The notes: a model not told the origin generated them from the sequence alone. Shown: positions 33,184-42,615, counted from the first letter of the stretch. The stretch is 64,000 nucleotides of DNA from Limiplasma sp036645955 (GCA_036645955.1 JAVXND010000007.1:1-64000), one strand, 5' to 3'. Numbers and translations are program-made.

Positions 33184-34218
33184 ATGGATGCTACGCTTAC
33201 GCTTTTTGGCCTGACGGTGCATGCTTACGGGCTATGCGCCGCTGCTGCGGCGCTTGTATTGCTTGCGCTCATGGGCGTGCTTGGCTACCGCAACCGCCTG
33301 CCTGCGGGCACGGTGCGCGTTTTCGGCTTGCTGGGCATCCCATTGGGGCTTGTTTGTGCGCGTGCGGTGTACTGTGCCATCAATTGGAGCACCTTTGTGG
33401 AAACCTATGAAAACCCTTGGCTGATGCTCCGCTTCTTTGACGGGGGACTGTCGATGACGGGTCTGCTGTGCGGGCTTGTGCTGGCGGCGCTGATTACGGC
33501 GCGGGTGATGAAGCTCCGCTTTGGGCAGGTGCTGGATGTGCTGTGTGTGCCCCTTGGGCTGTTCATTGCCATACTGCGCATGGCGGAGCGCTTTACGGAT
33601 TTGGGAGTGGGCAAGGTTGTGCAGGAGAGTGCGATCACCGCTTCTATGCCATGGCTGTTTCTGCGCACACAGGCGGGGGTCAATACGGAATACCGCTTGG
33701 CGGTTTATGGCTACGAGGCCGTTATGGGCGTACTGCTCTTTGCGGTGATGCTTGCGGTGCTCTACAGCGTGCGCAAGCACAAACGCGCACGCAGCGGCGA
33801 TATGGCTTTGATCTTTTTTGCGCTTTACGGCGCTACGCAAACACTGCTAGAGAGCATGCGGGACGATAATCACCTATTGCTGTTTACCTTTGTACGCTTT
33901 GCTCAGTTTGCGGCCGCTATGATGCCCATGATTGCGGCGGGCATTTTTTCACGGCGCTATCTACACATTGCGGGCAAGGGCGGGGTGCGGCTCTGGGCTA
34001 CATGGGCGGTGCTGTTATGCTGTGTAGCGGGGCTTGTGTTCCTTGAGTTTTCACTGGATGGGCGCATTACCTGGGGCAACCCCACGCTGCTACGCGACTA
34101 TGCGCTCATGGCCGTGCTTTGCGTGACGATGCTCCTTATGCCCTGCTCGCTGTATGTAACCCTCAGCAAACGGCTGTACCGTGAGGAACGCTTCTCGGTG
34201 CATGTTTCGCAGGGCTAA
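33184..34218 (+). CDS. Lgt-like membrane protein lacking key diacylglyceryl-transferase residues
   Basis: A 344-residue polytopic protein resembling prolipoprotein diacylglyceryl transferase: an early G-x-H-x-YG-like VHAYG, GIPLGLVCARAVYCAIN, and FFDGGLSMTGLLCG with the Lgt GG[LM]S-x2-G motif. The diagnostic G-R-x-G-N-x2-x-x-E segment is replaced by AILRMAERFTDLGVG, so the usual Arg/Asn/Glu residues are missing or moved. It may be a divergent acyl transferase or a degenerate paralogue. GAGGAA lies before the ATG. Call is sure for family, unsure for activity. Confidence 0.7.
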   Translation: MDATLTLFGLTVHAYGLCAAAAALVLLALMGVLGYRNRLPAGTVRVFGLLGIPLGLVCARAVYCAINWSTFVETYENPWLMLRFFDGGLSMTGLLCGLVLAALITARVMKLRFGQVLDVLCVPLGLFIAILRMAERFTDLGVGKVVQESAITASMPWLFLRTQAGVNTEYRLAVYGYEAVMGVLLFAVMLAVLYSVRKHKRARSGDMALIFFALYGATQTLLESMRDDNHLLLFTFVRFAQFAAAMMPMIAAGIFSRRYLHIAGKGGVRLWATWAVLLCCVAGLVFLEFSLDGRITWGNPTLLRDYALMAVLCVTMLLMPCSLYVTLSKRLYREERFSVHVSQG

Positions 34219-34222
34219 AGAA

Positions 34223-34693
34223 ATGGGGCAAGCGGCGTATACGCGGCAGACGATGATCGGCCCCATAACCCTTATTGAAACGGATGGCGCGCTGAGCGAG
34301 GCGCGTTTTAACACGGAATGCCCTCCAAATGCAGAGGTTCTGGAAACCCCCTTGCTGGCAAGCGCATTTTTAGAGCTTGAGCAATACTTTGCGGGAAAGC
34401 GTGAATGCTTTACCATACCGCTTCACCCTGTAGGTACGCCGTTTCAGCTGAAATGCTGGGAAATGCTGCTATCCATCCCCTATGGGGAACGATGCACTTA
34501 CGGCGATGAAGCGGCGGCAATCGGCAACCCCAAGGCTTGCCGCGCTGTGGGCGGGGCCAACCATTGTAACCCGCTTCCTATTTTCATCCCCTGCCACCGT
34601 GTGGTGGGTAAAAACGGTACGCTCGTTGGTTACGGAGGCGGGCTTGCGATTCAGAAAAAGTTACTTGAACTCGAAAACAAGTCGAAAGGATGA
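34223..34693 (+). CDS. ogt: Methylated-DNA-protein cysteine methyltransferase
   Basis: DNA repair protein that takes the methyl group of O6-methylguanine onto its active-site cysteine. The PCHRVV motif with acceptor Cys is present, preceded by FQLKCWEMLLSIPYGE and followed by GYGGG. About 156 residues, the single-domain type. Start is uncertain: ATG 34223 (AGGG eight bases upstream) or ATG 34202, which would overlap the upstream gene. pyk follows closely. Confidence 0.92.
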   Translation: MGQAAYTRQTMIGPITLIETDGALSEARFNTECPPNAEVLETPLLASAFLELEQYFAGKRECFTIPLHPVGTPFQLKCWEMLLSIPYGERCTYGDEAAAIGNPKACRAVGGANHCNPLPIFIPCHRVVGKNGTLVGYGGGLAIQKKLLELENKSKG

Positions 34694-34699
34694 CCTGTG

Positions 34700-36481
34700 A
34701 TGGATACTGTTCGCCGCAAAACCAAAATTGTTTGCACCTTAGGCCCCGCCACGGAAGATGATCAGGTACTTCGGCAAATTATACTGTCAGGCATGAATGT
34801 TGCACGCCTTAATTTTTCGCATGGCACGCATGAATCACATTTAAACAACATCAATCGTATCAAAAAGCTCCGCGAAGAGCTTGGCCTGCCCATTGCCATT
34901 ATGCTCGATACCAGAGGCCCTGAAATTCGCCTTGAAACCTTTGCCAAGGGCAAGATTGAATTGCACAAGGGTCAAAAATTTACCCTTCATACCCAAACGG
35001 TCATTGGTGACGAGAATCAAGCGTCTATCACCTATCCAGAGCTAACCAAGGACATTCACGAGGGCACCGTTATTTTGATTGACGATGGCTTGGTGGGCAT
35101 GACCGTAACGGGGTTAAGCGATACCGATATTGTTTGCACCGTGCTAAACGATGGGATCATTTCCGACCGCAAGAGCATCAATGTGCCTGGCGTGGAATTG
35201 AGCATGCCCTTCATCAGCGATAAGGATCGGGAGGACATCATTTTTGGCATCCATAACGGCATTGATTTTGTGGCGGCCTCCTTTACCCGCAGTGCAACGG
35301 ATATTTTGGATATCCGCAAGCTCTTTAGCAAGGAAGGCTGTACCAACATCAACATCATTGCGAAAATTGAAAATTCGCAGGGCGTGCAGAACATTGATGA
35401 TATTTTGCGCGTGAGTGATGGCATTATGGTTGCGCGCGGTGATTTGGGGGTTGAAATTCCGCTGGAGCAGGTGCCTGTGATTCAGAAAATGCTGATTCAT
35501 AAGGTGTACACGGCGGGCAAGCAGGTGATTACCGCCACGCAAATGCTGGATAGCATGATGAAAAACCCGCGCCCCACACGCGCGGAGGCCACCGACGTGG
35601 CCAATGCCATTTATGATGGCACCAGCGCCATCATGCTTTCAGGGGAAACCGCCGCAGGGCTGTACCCTGTGGAAGCGGTGCAGACCATGGCGCGCATTGC
35701 CATGTGTGCGGAACGCGATATCAACTACCAAAAGCGCTTCAAGGAGCGCATGCCTGATTTAACGCCAGATGTGACCAACGCCATTTCGCACGCGACCTGC
35801 ACCTCGGCGCATGATTTGGGTGCGGCGGCCATTATCACCGTGACTAAGGGCGGGCGAACGGCTCGTATGATTTCAAAATATCGCCCAAGCTGCCCCATTA
35901 TCTGCTGTACAACGGATGAAACGGTTCGCCGTCAGCTAAGCCTCAGCTGGGGCGTGATTCCGCTGGTGATTGAAGAAGCCACAAACACCGACGAATTGTT
36001 TGAATGCGCTGTGCAAGCAGGTGAAAAAGCCGGATTGCTTCACGATGGTGAGCTGGTGGTGATGACGGCGGGCGTGCCGCTGGGGGTAAGCGGAACCACC
36101 AACCTCATGAAGGTGCACGTGGTGGGGCACATCCTGGTCACAGGGCGGGGCGTAACCCAACAAAAATGCAGTGCCAGCCTTTGTGTGTGCAAGAATGGCG
36201 AAGAGGTTGCCCGTACCTTTAACGATGGCGATATCCTGGTGATTTCTCAAACCACAAACTCCCTGTTGGCGCAGATTCGCAAGGCCAGCGGGCTGATTCT
36301 GGAGGATGCTAACCCCAATGGGCACGGCGCTATTGCGGGCATGAGCCTCAACATTCCGGTAATCATCGGCGCTGAAAATGCTACGAAAATTTTAAAGAGC
36401 GGCTCGGTGGTAACGCTGGATGCGGAGCGCGGAGTGGTAAGCTACAACGAAGCCATGAATAAGGGAAACAAAACAAAATAA
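34700..36481 (+). CDS. pyk: Pyruvate kinase with C-terminal PEP-utiliser domain
   Basis: Last step of glycolysis, PEP + ADP to pyruvate + ATP. Barrel core with KIVCTLGP, LDTRGPEIR, the MVARGDLGVE and active-site ITATQMLDSM segments, an allosteric C-domain, and an extra ~100-residue mobile domain ending with NGHGAIAGMSLNIPVIIG as in Bacillus-type enzymes. 593 residues. ATG 34700 has AAAGGA eight bases upstream, preferred over GTG 34697. Followed by a strong terminator. Confidence 0.96.
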   Translation: MDTVRRKTKIVCTLGPATEDDQVLRQIILSGMNVARLNFSHGTHESHLNNINRIKKLREELGLPIAIMLDTRGPEIRLETFAKGKIELHKGQKFTLHTQTVIGDENQASITYPELTKDIHEGTVILIDDGLVGMTVTGLSDTDIVCTVLNDGIISDRKSINVPGVELSMPFISDKDREDIIFGIHNGIDFVAASFTRSATDILDIRKLFSKEGCTNINIIAKIENSQGVQNIDDILRVSDGIMVARGDLGVEIPLEQVPVIQKMLIHKVYTAGKQVITATQMLDSMMKNPRPTRAEATDVANAIYDGTSAIMLSGETAAGLYPVEAVQTMARIAMCAERDINYQKRFKERMPDLTPDVTNAISHATCTSAHDLGAAAIITVTKGGRTARMISKYRPSCPIICCTTDETVRRQLSLSWGVIPLVIEEATNTDELFECAVQAGEKAGLLHDGELVVMTAGVPLGVSGTTNLMKVHVVGHILVTGRGVTQQKCSASLCVCKNGEEVARTFNDGDILVISQTTNSLLAQIRKASGLILEDANPNGHGAIAGMSLNIPVIIGAENATKILKSGSVVTLDAERGVVSYNEAMNKGNKTK

Positions 36482-36498
36482 CAGGCTTGCACAGGTAA

Positions 36499-36536
36499 GC
36501 AAAAAACAGCGTGGTCATTCCTCGCTGTTTTTTTGC
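36499..36536 (+). terminator. Intrinsic terminator after pyk
   Basis: Stem GCAAAAAACAGCG (36499-36511) pairing with CGCTGTTTTTTTGC (36523-36536), loop of 11 bases, T-rich 3' arm. Confidence 0.85.
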
Positions 36537-36711
36537 TTTGCGGCAAGCTTCACCAAAAAACCGCCAATGCATAAGCTGGAAATGAGCCTATGGAGGTTCA
36601 AACGAAACCGCATGAAAGCTGTAAGCTTTTGCCCTTCATGGGCTGTAGATAAATGCATGGATGCAAAAAGCATATTTTCCACCCTCATCAACAACCGCAG
36701 GAGGTTATTTT

Positions 36712-36984
36712 ATGGGAATGCCCGTTATTACGCCTGGCACCATTTCCCGTGGGGACGCTGTTGGCAATATCATTGAATCCGTTGCAATGGAGGAAGCGGC
36801 TTTCGCGCATATTTTGAACGCCGAAAGCGAAAAAATCATGGCGTTTGTGAACAACGAGGCGGTGACACCCGAACAGCTTTTGGCGGTGAATGCATCCGTT
36901 AAAAGCGCCATCAACGCCATTTCACGTTTGGAAATGCAGCTGCAAGCCAAGCTTGAAGTGTTCAGCAACACCGTTTGCCAGTAA
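36712..36984 (+). CDS. Small VALEE-type helical-domain protein
   Basis: 90 residues made almost wholly of a helical module: IIESVAMEEAAFAHILNAE, then TPEQLLAVNASVKSAINAI and a final helix ending QAKLE. The same module ends the next gene. It recurs, from memory, in surface or spore-associated proteins of Bacilli and Clostridia, often at protein termini, and may mediate assembly. No signal peptide. AGGAGG lies seven bases before ATG 36712. Probably co-transcribed with the next gene. Confidence 0.8.
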   Translation: MGMPVITPGTISRGDAVGNIIESVAMEEAAFAHILNAESEKIMAFVNNEAVTPEQLLAVNASVKSAINAISRLEMQLQAKLEVFSNTVCQ

Positions 36985-37021
36985 CAGGACTGGCAGCAAT
37001 TGAATAAAAGGAGCGTCGCGT

Positions 37022-39406
37022 ATGCCATTTTCGTATGCAAATCCCGGCTCTGGCCCGAGCGCGGGCGGTATTGGCTGGTTTAATTTTGGCAATTTGGTTT
37101 TGAACCCCGGAGATTCCCAAACAGGGCTTACAGGTACGCTCAACGATGGGAGCACCGTCACATTTGATATCAAATCGCTTCCCACGTCCTTTGTGCCTTA
37201 CACGGCACTGCCCACAGCCGCGCCCGGCTTCAGCAATTTTGGCCCTACGGCATATACTGGAATTCTTGGAAACGTCACCCTTCACACGCCGCTATTGCCC
37301 GCATATGGCAGTCCCAGCGTGGTTGTGCTAAGCAACATTGTGGTAAAGGATCCCAACGGCAACCCTGTGCCAAACTATACCGCAGTGATCGCCGATGCGG
37401 AAAGCACAAACTCTTTCCCGCAATACACGGAAAACTGGACTTGGATTACAAACGGCGCGCCTTGGAACCTGTTTACAACCATCGGCGGCAACCCGCCCGC
37501 TTTGGCTGGCGTGGGAACCCAAACGGCAGTAATCACAGGCTTAAATCAGGGGCTTGCCGCATCCTATTTGCTCACCACACAAAACCCCACCAATCTTTCG
37601 CTTTCATCCATTGGGCGCGAAGCGGTGGCTGTGGGTTTTGCAGTCACAAAGGTTCAGGTGTGCAAAAGCATCGGCAGCCGCATTCATTCCGCTGACCAGT
37701 TTGTGGTGAACATTGCGGGTACGCCCAACAACCAGATCACCACCGCTGGCACCGCTGTGGGGCTACAGTCTCCCTGCGCGGTGGTTTATGGCTTGCCAGG
37801 CAACACCTATACCATTACCGAGCAGATGGCCGCAGGCAGTGTTACACCGCTTTCCGGCTACACGCAGACAGTTTCTGCGGTAAACCTTTCTGCAGGAGGC
37901 AGTATACCGCCTACAGGCAGCTTGCCCATTAACTTTACCCCCGCCCTTGGCGATATTGTGCAGTATACCATTCTGAACTCAGCGCCAGAAACCTTTAAGA
38001 AGAGTGTGGATCAGGCGTTTGCCAAGCCCGGCGACATCCTGACCTATACCCTCACGGGCATTAACCCCAACAACTATGCCATTGCAGGCGTTGTGCTTAC
38101 CGATGCACCCCCCGCCGGCACCACGTATATCGGCAATTTGGTGGTGAGCGTGCCTTATACAGGCACAACGCCTGCCACAGGGCTCACGCTAACCATGCCG
38201 GCAAACAGCACCGTTACCGCAACGTATCAGGTGCAGGTTTCGCCTACGGCACCAGTGAATAACCCCATTGTGAACCTTGCATCTGCCACGGTTCCAGGCG
38301 GTACAGGCGGCAGTACCAACCCTGTATCCACCCAGATTAACTATGCGGATTTGACCACGGCGGGTAATGTGATCAAATCTGTGACACCTGCATTTGCTCA
38401 ATTTGGGGATACGCTCACTTACACGCTAACCCTGCACAACACGGGCAATGCGGCCGCTAACAACGTGGTTGTAACCGATGTGATTCCTGCCGGAACCACC
38501 TATGTAGCTGGCTCCGCAGCCGCAAGCGTGCCGTTTAGCGGCGATCCAACCTCCGCCATTACCCTGCTGACACCCATTCCAGCGGGCGGCACGGCGACCC
38601 TCACCTTCCAAGTAAAGCTTGGCGCAGGCGCACCCCCTGTAAACCCTGTGCCCAATACCGCAACCCTCAAGTATGCTTATACCGTTGACCCCAGCAATCC
38701 CAACGGTGTGACTGCCGCAGGCACCAGCAACACGGTTGCAACCCCTGTGTCCCAGGCAAAATTGAAGGTGACAAAGTCTGCCAGCGAGAGCATCGGCTAT
38801 ATCGGCGATGTAATCACCTACAGCATGGCGGTAACCAACACGGGAAATGTGCCTGCTGACAATGTGGTCATTACCGATCCTGTGCCCAACGGCACCGTTC
38901 TTGTTCCCGGCTCCCTTGCGGTGAGCGCGCCGTATACGGGCGACCCCAACACGGCTATTACGCTGAGCAGCCCCATTGCGGCAGGCGCGACGGTTACCAT
39001 CACCTTCCAAGTAAAGGTGACGGCCATGCCCAACCCCAACCCCATTGTAAACGTGGCAACTGCCGCCTACGCATATACCGTGAACCCCAGCAATCCTAAC
39101 GGCGTAACGGCAAGCAGTGCCAGCAACCCTGCCAGCACCCTTGTTTTTACCAACAATTATCGCCAGCAAATCAGCGATTTGATTCATTCCGTGGCTTTGG
39201 AAGAAACGGCATTGGGCGCCATTGCCAATGCGGAAGGCGCGAAGATTCAAAAGATGGTTGCCATGCCCAACGTAACCCCGCAACAGCTTTTGTGCCTAAA
39301 CAAGAGCGTCACCGATATGACCAACGCCATAGCGCTTCTTGAATCCGTTCTGATGCAAAAGCTGAACACTGTGGACTGCCAGATTCGCGGAAATTCCAAA
39401 TGCTAG
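37022..39406 (+). CDS. DUF11-repeat protein with C-terminal VALEE-type domain
   Basis: 794 residues: a unique N-terminal region of about 210 residues starting with a Gly/Ser/Pro-rich segment, a beta-rich region (to about 320), three DUF11 repeats (about 325-445, 446-580, 581-710) with K-x-V/A-x8-GD-x-[IV]-TY-[TS] openings, and a C-terminal VALEE-type helical pair (LIHSVALEETALGAIANAEG). No signal peptide is visible, which with the shared module suggests a mother-cell-assembled spore surface filament rather than Sec export; this is inference. AAAGGAG precedes the ATG. Confidence 0.82.
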   Translation: MPFSYANPGSGPSAGGIGWFNFGNLVLNPGDSQTGLTGTLNDGSTVTFDIKSLPTSFVPYTALPTAAPGFSNFGPTAYTGILGNVTLHTPLLPAYGSPSVVVLSNIVVKDPNGNPVPNYTAVIADAESTNSFPQYTENWTWITNGAPWNLFTTIGGNPPALAGVGTQTAVITGLNQGLAASYLLTTQNPTNLSLSSIGREAVAVGFAVTKVQVCKSIGSRIHSADQFVVNIAGTPNNQITTAGTAVGLQSPCAVVYGLPGNTYTITEQMAAGSVTPLSGYTQTVSAVNLSAGGSIPPTGSLPINFTPALGDIVQYTILNSAPETFKKSVDQAFAKPGDILTYTLTGINPNNYAIAGVVLTDAPPAGTTYIGNLVVSVPYTGTTPATGLTLTMPANSTVTATYQVQVSPTAPVNNPIVNLASATVPGGTGGSTNPVSTQINYADLTTAGNVIKSVTPAFAQFGDTLTYTLTLHNTGNAAANNVVVTDVIPAGTTYVAGSAAASVPFSGDPTSAITLLTPIPAGGTATLTFQVKLGAGAPPVNPVPNTATLKYAYTVDPSNPNGVTAAGTSNTVATPVSQAKLKVTKSASESIGYIGDVITYSMAVTNTGNVPADNVVITDPVPNGTVLVPGSLAVSAPYTGDPNTAITLSSPIAAGATVTITFQVKVTAMPNPNPIVNVATAAYAYTVNPSNPNGVTASSASNPASTLVFTNNYRQQISDLIHSVALEETALGAIANAEGAKIQKMVAMPNVTPQQLLCLNKSVTDMTNAIALLESVLMQKLNTVDCQIRGNSKC

Positions 39407-39456
39407 GCAAACGCCTCACTGTGCTTTTGACATCTGCGGCATTGCCGGCATAAACA

Positions 39457-39492
39457 AAAAAAAGACCGTTCCGCTTTATGCGGGACGGTCTT
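39457..39492. terminator. Bidirectional terminator between the DUF11 and SH3 genes
   Basis: AAGACCGTTCCGC (39462-39474) pairs with GCGGGACGGTCTT (39480-39492) through one T-G pair, flanked by an A run on the left. Confidence 0.8.
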
Positions 39493-39506
39493 CGGTTTGA
39501 AATTCG

Positions 39507-40478
39507 TTATTTAACGACCTTGAAGAAGTAACGGCTTACATAGCCTTCCACACCTTCAATTTCAGCTTTGCACCAAACGTCGCTCGTGGCGGTCACGGTG
39601 ATTTCCGTGCCGACGGGATACGCCTTGATGATGGAGGAACCCAGACCAGGGGCTTTGCGGAAGTTAACAATGCCTGTTCCGTTGGGGTTTACAAGCTTGG
39701 CTTGGAAGGGAGCCGCGGGCAAAATGCTGGAACCGCCGCCTTCTCCGCTGCCGCTGCCTTCAACCTTGACATATTTCTTCATCATGTAGCCGTTCATGCC
39801 GCCGATCGTCACCTTGTAGAAACTGCCGCTTGCGCCGTGCAGTGTCATTTCGGAGCCGTTCTTGAAGTAGCCAAGCACGCGAGCGTTGGTGCTGGGGGCT
39901 TCACGAAGAAGAAGGACTTGGTTTGCGCCGGGGTTGTTCACGAAGCCCTGATTGGGGAATTCCGTGGTGCCGCCGCCGCCGCCGCTGCCGCTGCCGCCGC
40001 CTTGGGAAGAGGAGCTCAGGTAACGGCTGGCCATATAGCCCAGCTGTTCGCCCAGCTTTACCTGATACCAGCCATTGCCGCGAAGCACAACGTTAACCGC
40101 AGTGCCGGGCTTGTAGCTTCCAAGAACGTTGCCGGTCAAGGAAGGCTGATCGCGAAGGTTCAGGTTTGCGCCGGTGTTGGTGCGCACATAGAGGGTAGAG
40201 TCAGAGGAGGTGGAAGAAAGATACTTGCTCATCACATAGCCTTCCTTGCCTTCAACCTTGACTTTGCTCCAGTCGCCATCCTGCTCCACAACGGTCATCC
40301 ACGTACCTGTGGGGTATTGTGCAAGAACCTGACTGCTCTGAGAAGGCTCCTTGCGAAGGTTGAGCGTGCCTCCCTTTACCACCATGAGGCTTTCAGCTAG
40401 GGACACCACGGGCAACATCAGCACCAGCAATAGGGCGAATACCCGGAGGCATCTTTTGTAGAGATGGGTCTTTTGCAT
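39507..40478 (-). CDS. Secreted protein with four bacterial SH3 domains
   Basis: Signal peptide about residues 1-29 (ending VSLA-E), then four SH3b domains (about 30-92, 95-160, 172-235, 250-323), each with the NLR-x-x-PS or LLREAPS turn and a W-x-K-V-x-x-G-x-x-GYV strand. Gly/Ser-rich linkers separate the second, third and fourth. No catalytic domain, so a wall-binding or scaffold role is likely. GGAGG precedes the ATG. A GGCGAGGGG/CCCCCTTGCC hairpin sits in the leader near 40505-40526. Confidence 0.85.
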   Translation of the reverse strand: MQKTHLYKRCLRVFALLLVLMLPVVSLAESLMVVKGGTLNLRKEPSQSSQVLAQYPTGTWMTVVEQDGDWSKVKVEGKEGYVMSKYLSSTSSDSTLYVRTNTGANLNLRDQPSLTGNVLGSYKPGTAVNVVLRGNGWYQVKLGEQLGYMASRYLSSSSQGGGSGSGGGGGTTEFPNQGFVNNPGANQVLLLREAPSTNARVLGYFKNGSEMTLHGASGSFYKVTIGGMNGYMMKKYVKVEGSGSGEGGGSSILPAAPFQAKLVNPNGTGIVNFRKAPGLGSSIIKAYPVGTEITVTATSDVWCKAEIEGVEGYVSRYFFKVVK

Positions 40479-40526
40479 AAAGGGGATACCTCCTTTTTGA
40501 TACTGGCAAGGGGGATGCCCCTCGCC

Positions 40527-40829
40527 GTTCTACCATCTGACGAACGGAAACAGAATTCCCTTCCTAAACGGACCTGCTTCAAACGGCCAATCAATGGCAA
40601 ATATGGAATGTTCAGGGTATTAAATGGAAGGCTATGGAGGGCTTTTTTGGAGAAATGCAGATTTAAAAGCACATTCAGCCCTGTGCAGACGGCTGAAATT
40701 GGCAAAAAAGCGATCGAAAAAACGCGAATTGCAGGGCTTGCTTCAGCGCTTTGGCAAGCATTGTTTGCCGATAGGTGCGCTGTGCGGGGCAGGATAGCAA
40801 TACGCCGATGAACAGAGGAGGGTGCGATG
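40527..40829. other. Intergenic region without recognised genes
   Basis: About 300 bases between the divergent SH3-domain and PRC-barrel genes. I see no ORF with an RBS, no convincing promoter and no known RNA. TTTAAAAGCACATT near 40660 resembles the core of the 44-bp element, but the rest does not match. Confidence 0.5.
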
Positions 40830-41318
40830 ATGCTGACAAGCCTTCAAAAAATGGTCGGTTTGCCTGTAGTGTGGCAGGATCGGCAAATGGGCTATGTGGA
40901 GCGTGCTGTACCAAGCGAGGGCGCAAAGCGGCTAGACGGCGTGGTGGTTCGCCGAGGGATTGGCAGTGCAAAATGGGTACCGCTTCAAGCCATTATCATG
41001 GTGGGGGAGCAATGCATGCTCATAAGCGCCAAACCAGAACGCATGCCTGATGGAAACGAGCTGACCCTTTCGCGAGCCTTTCTGACAACGGGCTATTGCG
41101 TGGGAGAGGTGACGGATGTGGTGCTTGTTGGCGCAACGCTAAAGCCCACAGCTCTTGAGGTAAGCGGAGGGCCGCTGTACCGCCTGATGGGGCACAGCGG
41201 GTATGCGGCGGACTACCGTGTATGCGGCATGGGAGGCGGTGCGCACGAAGTGATTGTACCCAAACTCATTTCATGGGCGGAGCTTAAACAAAGGCTGGGA
41301 GAGGAGGAACCTGAATGA
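40830..41318 (+). CDS. PRC-barrel domain protein
   Basis: About 162 residues with two PRC-barrel-like halves (LQKMVGLPVVWQDRQMGYVE and LTTGYCVGEVTDVVL), as in YlmC/YrrD-type Firmicute proteins. Function unknown; YrrD-like proteins occur near tRNA-modification and ireB loci. Either ATG 40827 or 40830 could start it; 40830 has better spacing (7 bases) to AGGAGG. Overlaps the next small gene as ATGA. Confidence 0.8.
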   Translation: MLTSLQKMVGLPVVWQDRQMGYVERAVPSEGAKRLDGVVVRRGIGSAKWVPLQAIIMVGEQCMLISAKPERMPDGNELTLSRAFLTTGYCVGEVTDVVLVGATLKPTALEVSGGPLYRLMGHSGYAADYRVCGMGGGAHEVIVPKLISWAELKQRLGEEEPE

Positions 41319-41458
41319 ACATGCTGAAAACGGCAATGGCGGGCGTGATTGGCTTTGCGGTAGGAGCGAGTGCAATGCTATTACCAGGCAACCAAAAAAT
41401 GAAGCATCAGGCGCAAAAACAAGTGGATAAATTGATGCGCATGAGCAAGATGTGGTAA
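41315..41458 (+). CDS. Small YtxH-like membrane-tethered protein
   Basis: 47 residues: a short hydrophobic helix (about residues 5-23, glycine-rich) followed by a basic, Lys/Gln/Met-rich tail. GAGGAGG is upstream within the preceding gene and the start overlaps its stop. The plan is that of YtxH-like small proteins. Function unknown. Too short for routine gene finding but the coupling makes it credible. Confidence 0.7.
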   Translation: MNMLKTAMAGVIGFAVGASAMLLPGNQKMKHQAQKQVDKLMRMSKMW

Positions 41459-41562
41459 AGAGCAAAGCAAAGAAGCTTTGCGCAGGCGGCTCGCGCGGCG
41501 GGGCTTGACCCTGCCGCGCGGCTTACCGCGTGCGCTTATCATCCGCTGAAAGGAGCCAAAGC

Positions 41563-42615
41563 ATGCAAGCAAAGCAAAGAAGCCTATTCAAAGTACGGTG
41601 GCAGTTTGTTGCGGGAATCGCAGTGGTTGCGATTGTGATTTATGCACGTCATTTTTTGTGGCAGGCGGTTATTCAGCTCTTTATTGCTATGCTGTTAGCG
41701 ATGGCGGCCTTGCCTATGATGAAGCTGTTGGAAAAAAAGCTATCGACGGGCTTATCGGCTTCTCTTGCAATGATGAGCTTGAGCCTTACGCTGGTTGCGG
41801 CACTGCTGTTGTTGGTTCCGCCCATTGTGCGGCAAGCACAGCAGCTGATTGGCATGCTTCCCGCCCTTTATACGCACATGGAAGCATGGGCGCAGAAGGG
41901 ACAAAGCTGGCTTGCGGAAAATGGCATTCCCATCAATGCGGAAATGAAAAGCACATTGTTTGGCAAAGGCGAAGAAATGCTTTCAGGAGCCGCCCCTGCG
42001 GCGGTTGCATGGCTTAGCACAGCGGCTGGAAGTGTTGGCAAATGGCTGTTTGCGCCTGTGTTTTCGTTCTATTTTTTACGCGATCGAAAAAAAATCGGGC
42101 ATTGGCTGCTTCTGTGGGTGCCGCTTGGCAAGCGGGATGTGACGGTGAAGCTGATGCGCGAAATGCGCAGAGAAACAGCGGGTTATTTGCGCGGGCAGCT
42201 GATGGTTTCGGCGGTGGTGGGCGGGCTCACTGCGATTGGGCTGTTGCTATGCGGGGTGCCTGCTTGGCTGCTGCTGGGTCTTGTGATGGGCGTGCTTGAA
42301 CTGATTCCCTATGTGGGCCCATTTTTGGGCGGTGTGATGGTTTTGCTGTTTTCGTTACAGGGCGGTCTTTCACGCACGCTTTGGGCCATGGGGGTGGTGA
42401 TTTTGGTGCAGCAGCTAGAGGGCGGCATGCTTTCGCCTCAGCTCATGAGCGATGCGACGCGGCTTCATCCTGTGATGGTTTTGCTCTGTGTGATGATTGG
42501 CGGCGCGGCAGGCGGCGTGGCGGGAATATTGCTTGCGGTACCCTTGGTTTTATGCGTCCGCGCATCGTTTCGCATTGTGGGGCTATACCGCTCACAGCGT
42601 GCGCAGGACGGTTAA
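41563..42615 (+). CDS. AI-2E/PerM family transporter (YtvI/YrrI-like)
   Basis: 350 residues, about eight transmembrane helices with the usual long loop between helices 3 and 4, and the family segments FSFYFLRDRKKI, GLVMGVLELIPYVGPFLGG and GGAAGGVAGILLAVPL. Members export small molecules or act as Na+/H+ antiporters; the substrate is not predictable. ATG 41563 has AAAGGAG at seven bases. YrrI lies near the same ireB-ruvX neighbourhood in Bacillus. Confidence 0.9.
   Translation: MQAKQRSLFKVRWQFVAGIAVVAIVIYARHFLWQAVIQLFIAMLLAMAALPMMKLLEKKLSTGLSASLAMMSLSLTLVAALLLLVPPIVRQAQQLIGMLPALYTHMEAWAQKGQSWLAENGIPINAEMKSTLFGKGEEMLSGAAPAAVAWLSTAAGSVGKWLFAPVFSFYFLRDRKKIGHWLLLWVPLGKRDVTVKLMREMRRETAGYLRGQLMVSAVVGGLTAIGLLLCGVPAWLLLGLVMGVLELIPYVGPFLGGVMVLLFSLQGGLSRTLWAMGVVILVQQLEGGMLSPQLMSDATRLHPVMVLLCVMIGGAAGGVAGILLAVPLVLCVRASFRIVGLYRSQRAQDG

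Noticed and set aside
38426..39283. 285-codon minus frame antisense to the DUF11 repeats
   Set aside because: Gly/His/Arg-rich product with no RBS, typical of antisense to repetitive beta-protein genes.
39702..40400. 232-codon + frame antisense to the SH3-domain gene
   Set aside because: Low-complexity Ala stretch from the Gly/Ser linkers read in reverse; no RBS.
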